Assembly: GCA_002403855.1 (NCBI GenBank) | Contig: DHIO01000034.1 | Span: 54,465 to 63,415 of the forward strand | Length of the DNA stretch: 8,951 nt | Direction: 5' to 3' | From: Acidimicrobiia bacterium UBA4744 | GTDB taxonomy: Bacteria; Actinomycetota; Acidimicrobiia; Spongiisociales; UBA4744 | In this document: positions 1-5,038 of the stretch, piece by piece | Layout: each line of letters begins with the position of its first letter | Numbering within the stretch: the stretch's first letter is position 1 | Notes under the pieces: model-generated | What the model saw: the letters and a program-made list of their open reading frames with translations, nothing else | What the model was told of the DNA's origin: nothing | Databases searched by the model: none | Program-made: the position numbers and the translations under genes

Positions 1-65
1 TGCAGGTTGCAGGTTTCCGGTTCCAGGTTTCCGGTTTCAGGTTTCCGGTTTCAGGTTTCTGGTTG
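1..65. repeat. Heptamer tandem repeat array (truncated at left edge)
   Basis: From position 3 the sequence is nine contiguous 7-bp units of the form C(A/C/T)GGTT(T/C/G). From 10 to 65 they alternate to give a 14-bp higher-order unit, CAGGTTTCCGGTTT, starting at 10, 24, 38 and 52. The 24 and 38 copies are identical, and the last copy (52-65) differs at two positions. The array begins at the window edge, so its full length is unknown. It is non-coding and lies beyond the 3' end of the minus-strand helix-turn-helix gene. A related, more decayed block is at 2698-2732. The function is unknown; the arrangement fits slipped-strand expansion of an intergenic repeat. Confidence 0.9.
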
Positions 66-71
66 ATGCTT

Positions 72-99
72 GCCGCCCCGGGAAGTTCAAAGAGGCGGC
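72..99 (-). terminator. Possible weak hairpin after the HTH gene
   Basis: GCCGCC (72-77) and GGCGGC (94-99) form a perfect 6-bp all-G/C stem with a 16-nt loop, starting 5 nt after the stop codon of the minus-strand helix-turn-helix gene. There is no T-tract, so intrinsic termination is uncertain. The position is right for a terminator, but a stem this short can arise by chance in GC-rich DNA. Confidence 0.3.
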
Positions 100-104
100 G
101 CCCA

Positions 105-326
105 CTAGGCCCGGCGTTCCTCCACGCTCCCGCCCTGTGCTCGTTCCTCATTGATCCAGGTCTCGAAGTCGCGCCGGGCCACCCGCCACTCACGACCGAA
201 CTTCACCGCCGGGAGCTGCCCGCTCCGCAGCACACTGGTGACCACAAACGTCGACACGTCCATGTATTCGCAGATGTCCGCTACCGACAGCCACTCTTTG
301 GCGATGTTGACTTCGATCCACTCCAT
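105..326 (-). CDS. Excisionase-type helix-turn-helix DNA-binding protein
   Basis: This 73-residue protein is one small winged helix-turn-helix domain of the excisionase/MerR-like kind (HTH_17 style). Residues 10-60 carry the family pattern: KEWLSVADICEYMDVS, then a second helix ending in SVLRSGQLPAVKFG, then the wing REWRVARRDFETWI. Such proteins bind DNA as small regulators or recombination directionality factors. No integrase or phage gene is nearby, so a regulatory role is more likely. I chose ATG at 326 because a G-rich stretch lies just upstream and the domain starts soon after. A TTG at 386 would add 20 residues (MFRVLTASCSTALVLILLGA) that look hydrophobic but do not belong to the domain. 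It is divergent from the 462-770 and 767-1819 gene pair, whose promoter lies in the shared 135-bp gap, so local regulation of that pair is possible. Its target is unknown. Confidence 0.85.
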   Translation of the reverse strand: MEWIEVNIAKEWLSVADICEYMDVSTFVVTSVLRSGQLPAVKFGREWRVARRDFETWINEERAQGGSVEERRA

Positions 327-401
327 CGCCCCCAAGAGTATGAGAACCAGGGCGGTTGAGCAAGACGCCGTCAGGACGCGAAACAAAACCGACCGGACAG
401 G

Positions 402-430
402 TTGTCACCACCTCTAAGCAAAGTTATCGT
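402..430 (+). promoter_or_regulatory. Sigma-70-type promoter for the 462-1819 gene pair
   Basis: TTGTCA (402-407) and TATCGT (425-430) are separated by exactly 17 bp. They sit in an A/T-richer stretch between divergent genes. Transcription would start near 437, giving a leader of about 25 nt before the ATG at 462. No good Shine-Dalgarno sequence is visible in that leader. A second -10-like hexamer, TACATT (436-441), has no matching -35. Confidence 0.55.
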
Positions 431-461
431 TGTTCTACATTATTCCGCATAGCAAAGCGTC

Positions 462-770
462 ATGGACCCCCTGCGACACCCCGACCTGATTGCAATCTCG
501 CGTCGTCTCCGGCACCAGCTGTCCCAGGTCCTCGAGGCCGAACAGGAGGCGGCTGCCGTCACGCTGCGAAGACGGAGCACCATCCGGGATCGATTGCTCG
601 ATGCGGAAGACCGCGCCGAAACCATCCGGGTCACCGGGATCGATGGGACAACCAGGACCGGCCGGGTTGATGCCGTGGGCACCGATCATGTCGTCCTGCA
701 GCTGGACGGGCATGCCGCCTACCTCAGCCTTGGGCACATCGTCGCCGTTGAGGTTGCAGCCGCCCCATGA
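462..770 (+). CDS. Uncharacterised small protein, helix plus Sm/SH3-like barrel
   Basis: I do not recognise the family of this 102-residue protein. Residues about 8-52 are rich in R, E, A and L and should form a long, possibly coiled-coil helix. Residues 54-98 read as a small five-strand barrel: IRVTGIDGTTRTGRV, AVGTDHVVLQL and YLSLGHIVAVEV. The pattern of a glycine after the first strands, then VGxDHVVL, then a final strand ending in an I-x-x-V pattern resembles Sm-like or SH3-like barrels; this is inferred from pattern only. It has no signal peptide or membrane segment. The stop codon overlaps the start of the CpaE-like gene (ATGA at 767-770), so the two are very probably translationally coupled and their products may work together. 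The reading is supported by the barrel pattern and by the coupling; the competing minus-strand frame has no such pattern. Confidence 0.72.
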   Translation: MDPLRHPDLIAISRRLRHQLSQVLEAEQEAAAVTLRRRSTIRDRLLDAEDRAETIRVTGIDGTTRTGRVDAVGTDHVVLQLDGHAAYLSLGHIVAVEVAAAP

Positions 771-1819
771 CCAGACCGCGCGTTGCCACCGTTCTCTCCG
801 CCCGCGAATGGGAACCCACCTTCGCAGGTATCGCCCGCGCCACCGGCCTGGTGAGACTGGTCGCCCGCGCCTACGAACCGGCCGACCTCGAACGCCGCTC
901 GGGCGAACTCGACGTGATCGTGGCCGGAGCCGAAACCGTCTGGGTCACTCCGACCGCGATCAAGAACTGGCGCAGCCGGGGACTCGGCGTGCTCGGAGTT
1001 CACCCGCCCTACGATCGACCGGCCCGACGACTGCTGACGGCCGGTGGAGCGGACGAGGTGCTGCCGGACACGACCCCGCCGGAGCAGATCCTGCACACCG
1101 TGAGAACGATGGGCCGGCCGGCCACCGCTTCGAAGGGGTCTACCGGCCTGATCGCCGTCACCGGCGCCCGCGGCGCACCGGGTATCTCGGAGATCGCTCT
1201 CGGCCTGGCCTGGGGCCTTGGCAAACGGCACCCCACCTTGCTGATCGATCTCGACCGGCAGGGACCGTCGCTGTCGGTACGGCTCGGCGTTCTACCGTCG
1301 CCCGATGTTGCTCATGCCGCCGACGCGGTCATGTTCTCGGGTGATCTTCCGGCCGGCGTGAGGCGTGCGGGCCCGCTCTCCCTGCTGTCCGGACCGCCCC
1401 CTGGCCAATCCGGTCCGCTCAGTTCGGCTCTCATCAATGAAGTAGTCCAGGCCGCGGGAGGAGCCTTCCGGCGAATCGTGGTCGATCTCGGGGTCGGAGA
1501 ACCGGACGATCCACTTCTCTACCTGGCCGCTTCTCGGATTCTCGCCTGTGAAGCCAGCCCCAAGGGGTTGATCCGGGCGGCGGCGACCGTCGAGGCCTGG
1601 GCCGCACCGCCTCCGGTGCTCGTCCTGAACCGGGTCCCACCGGACGGTGAGGAAGACGCCCTACAAGCCGCCCGTCGTTGGCTGGGCCTCGAACCGGTGG
1701 TGATCGTCCCCCACCTCGAGGAGATCCAGCGTGCTGCTCGCGTGGCCGACCCTCCCAGCCCAGAGCTGGTCCGGTTGCTGGAGCCCCTCCATACGCCGGC
1801 GCCCGCCCGGCTGGAATGA
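767..1819 (+). CDS. CpaE/MinD-like P-loop protein with degenerate Walker A
   Basis: This 350-residue protein has the layout of CpaE-type ParA/MinD-family ATPases, which act in Flp/Tad pilus placement or related membrane processes. Residues 1-115 form a receiver-like domain (DVIVAGAETVWVTP; GADEVLPDTTPPEQIL). Residues about 127-340 form the ATPase domain. The Walker A region at 131-142 reads VTGARGAPGISE. Both lysines of the deviant KGGxGK(T/S) motif are gone, with Ala134/Arg135 and Ile140 in their places. Other core elements remain: LLIDLDRQGPSLSVRLG (158-174), IVVDLG (237-242) and the base-recognition-like LNRVPP (287-292). It may therefore bind nucleotide poorly or act as a structural pseudo-ATPase. 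The start codon overlaps the previous gene. No pilus genes are visible in the window, so the pilus link is inferred from family alone. It ends 17 bp from the convergent pheA. Confidence 0.8.
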   Translation: MTRPRVATVLSAREWEPTFAGIARATGLVRLVARAYEPADLERRSGELDVIVAGAETVWVTPTAIKNWRSRGLGVLGVHPPYDRPARRLLTAGGADEVLPDTTPPEQILHTVRTMGRPATASKGSTGLIAVTGARGAPGISEIALGLAWGLGKRHPTLLIDLDRQGPSLSVRLGVLPSPDVAHAADAVMFSGDLPAGVRRAGPLSLLSGPPPGQSGPLSSALINEVVQAAGGAFRRIVVDLGVGEPDDPLLYLAASRILACEASPKGLIRAAATVEAWAAPPPVLVLNRVPPDGEEDALQAARRWLGLEPVVIVPHLEEIQRAARVADPPSPELVRLLEPLHTPAPARLE

Positions 1820-1836
1820 TCCCGGCCCCGGAGCCG

Positions 1837-2646
1837 CTAGATCTCGGCGCGGTAGGTGCCGAGGTGGTGCAGCTCCGACATCGATCCCGGCAGAGGGTGA
1901 AAGACCTCCAGAAACCCGTCCGATCCGGGTCGATGGATCAAGTCGACAAACATCCGGTAGCGCCAGGGGGTGTCGGTTGGACGCGACTCGATCCGGGTCA
2001 GATTGGCCCCTCGCAAACCGAGCTCGGTGAGCGCCAGCGCCAGAGCACCGGGTCGATGCTGTGTCTCGAAGGCAATGCTCGACTTGTTGGCGTCGGCTGC
2101 GATCGGCGGCTCGCCCGAAGCCAGCGCCACGAACCGGGTGGTGTTGTGGGCACGATCCACGACATCAGACATGAGCACTTCGAGCTTGTGGGGCCCGGCG
2201 GCCTCCGGCGGTGCCAGCGCCGCTTCCGCCGGGTTATGGTGCTCGGCCGTCTGCCGGACTGCCCCGGCCGTGTCGTACGTTGGGATCGGTTGCCAGCCCC
2301 GCTCCTGAATCAGAGCCTCGGCCTGAGCCAGCGCCTCAGGATGCGACCGCACTTGCCTGATGTCGTCCACCGCCGCCTCCGGCAGTCCGAGGAGGGCATG
2401 GCGAACCTCGACCTGGTGCTCGGCCACGATGCGAGCCGGCGCATCGACGAGCCTGTCGAGCACCGGCAACACGCTGCCGGTGGTGGAGTTCTCGATGGGG
2501 AGGACCAGGCGCTCAACCTCACCGTCGGATAGAGCCGAAAACGCGGCTATGAAGCTCGAGTACCCCAGTCGCTCTTCTTGCGGGAACATCTCCAGCGAAG
2601 CCCGATCGCTGTAGGAGTAACGCTCGCCCTGAAAGCCAATCTTCAT
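1837..2646 (-). CDS. pheA: Prephenate dehydratase
   Basis: PheA converts prephenate to phenylpyruvate in phenylalanine synthesis and is cytosolic. The 269 residues are normal for a monofunctional enzyme. The catalytic domain covers about 1-177: IGFQGERYSYS at 3-13 near the N-terminus, PIENSTTGSV (50-59), SHPEALAQ (101-108), YDTAGA (124-129) and the hallmark NTTRF (168-172) with the catalytic Thr-Arg-Phe. An ACT regulatory domain follows at about 188-265, with GALALAL (200-206) and the Phe-binding signature ESRP (220-223), so feedback inhibition by phenylalanine is expected. The segment EAALAPPEAAG (141-151) departs from the more usual AAIAxExAA, but the flanking motifs are intact. The ATG has no Shine-Dalgarno but has a -10-like TAATGT 7 nt upstream, which suggests a leaderless transcript. 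It stands alone between divergent and convergent neighbours. Confidence 0.95.
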   Translation of the reverse strand: MKIGFQGERYSYSDRASLEMFPQEERLGYSSFIAAFSALSDGEVERLVLPIENSTTGSVLPVLDRLVDAPARIVAEHQVEVRHALLGLPEAAVDDIRQVRSHPEALAQAEALIQERGWQPIPTYDTAGAVRQTAEHHNPAEAALAPPEAAGPHKLEVLMSDVVDRAHNTTRFVALASGEPPIAADANKSSIAFETQHRPGALALALTELGLRGANLTRIESRPTDTPWRYRMFVDLIHRPGSDGFLEVFHPLPGSMSELHHLGTYRAEI

Positions 2647-2653
2647 AACGCGG

Positions 2654-2659
2654 ACATTA
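2654..2659 (-). promoter_or_regulatory. -10 element of a probable leaderless pheA promoter
   Basis: Read on the minus strand, TAATGT ends 7 nt before the A of the pheA start codon, the usual distance from a -10 box to the transcription start. No Shine-Dalgarno lies between. A -35 hexamer is weak (GCGACT around 2677-2682). Leaderless genes are common in Actinobacteria, which makes this reading reasonable. Confidence 0.5.
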
Positions 2660-2697
2660 GCGCTGTGCCTGTCGCGAGTCGCCCGGTGGCAGGCTTG

Positions 2698-2732
2698 TAG
2701 GTTTCAGGTTCCAGGTTGGCAGTTTTGGGTTG
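2698..2732. repeat. Second block of the heptamer repeat (degenerate)
   Basis: Five consecutive 7-bp units: TAGGTTT, CAGGTTC, CAGGTTG, GCAGTTT and TGGGTTG. The first three clearly belong to the family at 1-65; the last two are decayed. It lies in the 188-bp gap between pheA and the divergent zinc-ribbon gene, upstream of the phased direct repeats. It does not overlap the proposed pheA -10 box. Confidence 0.75.
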
Positions 2733-2756
2733 TCTCGCCGCCTGCCGCTCGCCGAG

Positions 2757-2798
2757 ATTCTTAGACAATTCTCAGAAACCACTCACCAGATTCTCAAC
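2757..2798 (+). promoter_or_regulatory. Direct repeats at 11-bp spacing, possible response-regulator site
   Basis: ATTCTTAGA (2757-2765), ATTCTCAGA (2768-2776) and ATTCTCAAC (2790-2798) start 11 and 22 bp apart. The empty slot at 2779 holds CCACTCACC, which keeps the CTCA core in register. The result is four units on one face of the helix. Direct repeats of 11 bp are the known site architecture of OmpR/PhoB-family regulators, for example the PHO box and the PhoP repeats of actinobacteria. The last unit ends 9 bp before a -10-like GACAAT (2808-2813), and the -35 position there has no good hexamer. This is the layout expected of an activator-dependent promoter for the gene at 2835. The regulator is not identified. 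Confidence 0.5.
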
Positions 2799-2834
2799 GT
2801 CCTAGCCGACAATGAAACCTTCGAAAGGACAGTG

Positions 2835-3029
2835 ATGAGCGAAATCATGAGAGCGAGCAAAGCGGGAGGATACGTACGCAAACCTCGCACCTACGCGGCC
2901 GACCGCGTGTGTTCGCAGAAGGGTTGCGATACGCGACTCTCCACCTACAACTCGAGATCTACCTGCCGCGTACATAGCCCGGTTCGCTTCCCGCGGGTAC
3001 GGGGAAGAGTGACTCCCTCTGAGGCCTGA
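2835..3029 (+). CDS. Small zinc-ribbon protein (64 aa), function unknown
   Basis: This is a 64-residue basic protein with one likely zinc site formed by Cys26, Cys31, Cys44 and His47, within VCSQKGCDTRLSTYNSRSTC and RVH. The pattern CxxxxC, then TxLSxYN, then CxxH recalls small actinobacterial proteins of unknown function; that is recognition from memory, not a search. The C-terminal part (residues 49-60) is arginine-rich and might contact nucleic acid. ATG at 2835 is favoured by AAAGGA (2824-2829), 5 nt upstream. An in-frame TTG at 2730 would read through the phased repeats and the heptamer block and is unlikely. Only 34 bp separate its stop from the GH13 start on the same strand, so the two may be co-transcribed. 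It has no signal peptide or membrane segment. Confidence 0.72.
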   Translation: MSEIMRASKAGGYVRKPRTYAADRVCSQKGCDTRLSTYNSRSTCRVHSPVRFPRVRGRVTPSEA

Positions 3030-3048
3030 ATAGCACGGTGAACTCAGC

Positions 3049-3082
3049 CGGAGTCGATAGAGTTTGCGGGTGTCCGACTCCG
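3049..3082 (+). promoter_or_regulatory. Inverted repeat spanning the GH13 start codon
   Basis: CGGAGTCG (3049-3056) and CGACTCCG (3075-3082) are perfect 8-bp inverted repeats separated by 18 nt. The left arm includes GGAG, the best Shine-Dalgarno candidate. The loop holds both possible start codons (TTG 3064, GTG 3070). In mRNA the hairpin would hide the ribosome site. As DNA it could be an operator. Neither role is shown. Confidence 0.4.
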
Positions 3083-4542
3083 CTACTCCCGCCGATCGCC
3101 CGCCCGCCTGGGTGGCCGACGCCGTCTTCTACCAAATCTTCCCAGATAGGTTTGCCCGGTCGAATCGAGCCGCCAAGGCCGCCAACCTCGAAGCGTGGGA
3201 TTCTCCGCCGACCCGGCACGGATACAAGGGCGGCGACCTGTTCGGCGTAATAGAACGGTTGGACTGGTTGACCGATCTCGGCATCAACGCCATCTACTTC
3301 AATCCGGTCTTCCAATCCGCCTCCAATCACCGCTACCACACGTACGACTACTACCACGTGGACCCCCTGCTGGGTGGCGACGAAGCATTCCGTCTGCTGG
3401 TCGACAGCTGCACCGATCGCGGGATTCGCGTCATCCTCGACGGGGTCTTCAATCACGCCAGCCGCGGGTTTTTTCAGTTCAACGACATCCTGGAGAACGG
3501 CTACGACTCGCCCTGGGTCGACTGGTTCACCATCACCGGATCGCCGCTCAACTCGTACCAGAGCGACCTGCCACCCAACTACCACGCCTGGTGGGGCAAC
3601 CCGGCGCTTCCCAAATTCAACACGGACAATCCGCATGTCAGGGAATACCTGTTCGAGGTCGCCGAGCACTGGACCAACCAGGGAATCGACGGATGGCGTC
3701 TCGACGTACCCAACGAGATCACCACGCCCGGGTTCTGGGAGGAGTTCCGCTACCGGGTGCGAGCGGTGAACCCGGATGCCTACCTCGTGGGGGAAATCTG
3801 GGGTGACGCCTCAGAATGGATCACAAGGGGGGATCGATTCGACGCCACGATGAACTACTTGTTCACGGGCAAGACGCTGGCCTTTGTGGCCGGGGACCGC
3901 ATCGACGCCGCATTCGCCAAAGGCGTCGACTATCCCCTCAAGCCGGCTATCAACGCAGCCGAGTACGGCGACACCATCGAGTGGCTTCTGTCCCTGTATC
4001 CGGAAGGCACCAACCGCGCCAATTTCAACCTGCTGGGATCGCACGATACCGCGCGGTCCTTGACCGTCGCAGGCGGCGACATCGACTCCGTCGTGCTGGC
4101 CGCCCTTCTCATGTTCACGTTTCCCGGTGCGCCGTGCGTCTACTACGGCGATGAGATCGGCATGACCGGCGGAAAGGACCCGGAATCACGAAGCGCCTTC
4201 CCCTGGAACCGTCCGGATTCCTGGAACACCCGGATTCTGGAGACCTATCGTACGCTGATTGCGCTCCGGCACGCTCATCCGGCTCTGCGACACGGCTCAT
4301 ACAGGAGGGTGCACTCGCAAACCGGCCCTGCGGTCCACTTGTTCACCCGTCAAACACCGAAGGAACGCCTGCTGATCGCCGTCAACGCGGGCGACAAAGC
4401 GGCTACGGCGTCCGTACGCGACCTCAAGGCCGGACGAAGGCTGAAGACTCTGTGGGGCACCGGCGACGTCAAAGCCGACGGCAAGAACGTTCGGTTGGTT
4501 CTGCCGGCCCGCTCCGGAGGGGTCTGGCGCATCAAGCCCTGA
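3064..4542 (+). CDS. GH13 alpha-amylase family enzyme, cyclomaltodextrinase/neopullulanase type
   Basis: This 492-residue cytosolic glycoside hydrolase is expected to cleave alpha-1,4 (and perhaps alpha-1,6) bonds in maltodextrins, cyclodextrins or pullulan fragments. All GH13 regions are present: DGVFNH (126-131), GWRLDVPNE with nucleophile Asp214 (210-218), GEIW with acid/base Glu244 (243-246), and GSHD with Asp328 (325-328). Region V is LPKFN (182-186), a variant of the MPKLN typical of the cyclomaltodextrinase/neopullulanase group (GH13_20 and relatives). VFYQIFPDRF (21-30) opens the barrel, and a C-terminal beta domain fills about 410-492. The N-terminal dimerisation domain of classical neopullulanases is absent, since the barrel starts almost at the N-terminus. 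There is no signal peptide. TTG at 3064 with GGAG 10 nt upstream is the likely start; GTG at 3070 is an alternative. No sugar transporter or regulator gene is adjacent. Exact substrate cannot be read from sequence. Confidence 0.93.
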   Translation: MRVSDSATPADRPPAWVADAVFYQIFPDRFARSNRAAKAANLEAWDSPPTRHGYKGGDLFGVIERLDWLTDLGINAIYFNPVFQSASNHRYHTYDYYHVDPLLGGDEAFRLLVDSCTDRGIRVILDGVFNHASRGFFQFNDILENGYDSPWVDWFTITGSPLNSYQSDLPPNYHAWWGNPALPKFNTDNPHVREYLFEVAEHWTNQGIDGWRLDVPNEITTPGFWEEFRYRVRAVNPDAYLVGEIWGDASEWITRGDRFDATMNYLFTGKTLAFVAGDRIDAAFAKGVDYPLKPAINAAEYGDTIEWLLSLYPEGTNRANFNLLGSHDTARSLTVAGGDIDSVVLAALLMFTFPGAPCVYYGDEIGMTGGKDPESRSAFPWNRPDSWNTRILETYRTLIALRHAHPALRHGSYRRVHSQTGPAVHLFTRQTPKERLLIAVNAGDKAATASVRDLKAGRRLKTLWGTGDVKADGKNVRLVLPARSGGVWRIKP

Positions 4543-4547
4543 TGCTC

Positions 4548-4578
4548 GGGCCGGGTTTCGAGATCACGAACCCGGCCC
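4548..4578. terminator. Strong hairpin between convergent genes
   Basis: GGGCCGGGTT (4548-4557) pairs perfectly with AACCCGGCCC (4569-4578). Two more pairs (C4559-G4568, G4560-C4567) form after a single-base bulge, leaving a 6-nt loop. It starts 5 nt after the GH13 stop codon and lies 39 bp beyond the stop of the convergent gene ending at 4618, so it could end transcription from both sides. There is no T-run on either strand, as is common for hairpin terminators in GC-rich actinobacteria. Confidence 0.75.
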
Positions 4579-4617
4579 TCGATCGACCTTCCGGCCGTTC
4601 GCCCACCTCCCAGTGGT

Positions 4618-4905
4618 CTATCCGAAAGCTCGGGCCGGCCGGCGCCTCCCGGCTGGCACTTCCCCAAACGACCGGCCGGCCGGAGCGGCCCCGCTCCCTA
4701 CCCTCGCCAGCAGGGCCTCCACCTTGAACATCGTCGCCAGCTTGGGTTCCGTGAAGAGGTCGGTCCCGTTCACGGCATCCGCGTTGCGGGTGTCGAGTTG
4801 CACCACTCCACATGCCAGACAGGCCCGACGCAAGATGCCCCCGCCGATCTCCGCGGCGGACGAATAGCGGTGCAGACCCCTCTTGCAGTTGCCGTTTTGT
4901 GCCAT
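4618..4905 (-). CDS. Small zinc-binding protein (95 aa), function unknown
   Basis: This is a 95-residue protein with a likely zinc site from Cys7, His12, Cys29 and Cys32, within NGNCKRGLHRYSSAAEIGGG and RRACLACGVVQLD. Residues 45-68 may form a helix (LFTEPKLATMFKVEALLARV). The tail is rich in G, A, R and P and looks disordered; its coding is GC-extreme with CCGGCC repeats around 4634-4685. I do not recognise a named family. ATG at 4905 is favoured by GGGAGG ending 4 nt upstream; an in-frame ATG at 4929 would add 8 residues but lies right at the proposed -10 box. It is monocistronic, with its own promoter at 4930-4958, and converges on the GH13 gene. Zinc ribbons of this size often touch RNA, DNA or protein partners, but no role can be assigned. 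Confidence 0.7.
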   Translation of the reverse strand: MAQNGNCKRGLHRYSSAAEIGGGILRRACLACGVVQLDTRNADAVNGTDLFTEPKLATMFKVEALLARVGSGAAPAGRSFGEVPAGRRRPARAFG

Positions 4906-4929
4906 CGAGCCTCCCAGTTCTCCGATCAC

Positions 4930-4958
4930 ACGATACTGCCACTCTGCGCGGTTGTCAC
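4930..4958 (-). promoter_or_regulatory. Sigma-70-type promoter of the 95-aa zinc-binding gene
   Basis: On the minus strand, GTGACA (4958-4953) and TATCGT (4935-4930) are spaced by exactly 17 bp. Transcription would begin near 4923, giving a leader of about 18 nt that carries the GGGAGG Shine-Dalgarno. Its -10 hexamer is identical to that of the promoter at 402-430. The rest of the gap up to 5038 shows no clear terminator for the upstream oxidoreductase gene. Confidence 0.6.
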
Positions 4959-5038
4959 ACCGCTTAGAGCATTACTTCGGGGATGCAACCAGGGAACTAG
5001 TCACTCTCCGGATAGAGACAACCACGGAAAGTGAAGAA

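Noticed and set aside
1..65. CRISPR array
   Set aside because: The repeat unit is 7/14 bp with no unique spacers, and no cas gene is present.
105..326. Phage or integrative-element excisionase
   Set aside because: The fold is excisionase-like, but no integrase, attachment-site repeat or phage gene is visible, and such domains are common in ordinary regulators.
490..1344. Long open frame on the plus strand across the Sm-like and CpaE-like genes
   Set aside because: Its translation is an Arg/Gly/Pro/Ser-rich string with no domain pattern, typical of an off-frame reading of GC-rich coding DNA. The overlapping frames have recognisable folds.
1820..1836. Terminator between the CpaE-like gene and pheA
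   Set aside because: The 17-bp gap offers only a 4-bp CGGC/GCCG stem, too weak to call.
1678..2532. 284-codon plus-strand open frame opposite pheA
   Set aside because: It is antisense to a clear prephenate dehydratase and has no family-like pattern.
2730..2834. TTG-initiated N-terminal extension of the 64-aa zinc-ribbon protein
   Set aside because: It would start inside the heptamer repeat and translate the phased direct repeats. The ATG at 2835 has a good Shine-Dalgarno at the right distance.
4960..5038. Terminator after the EtfD-like gene
   Set aside because: Only a 4-bp CTCT/AGAG stem was found, with no T-run, so no terminator is called.
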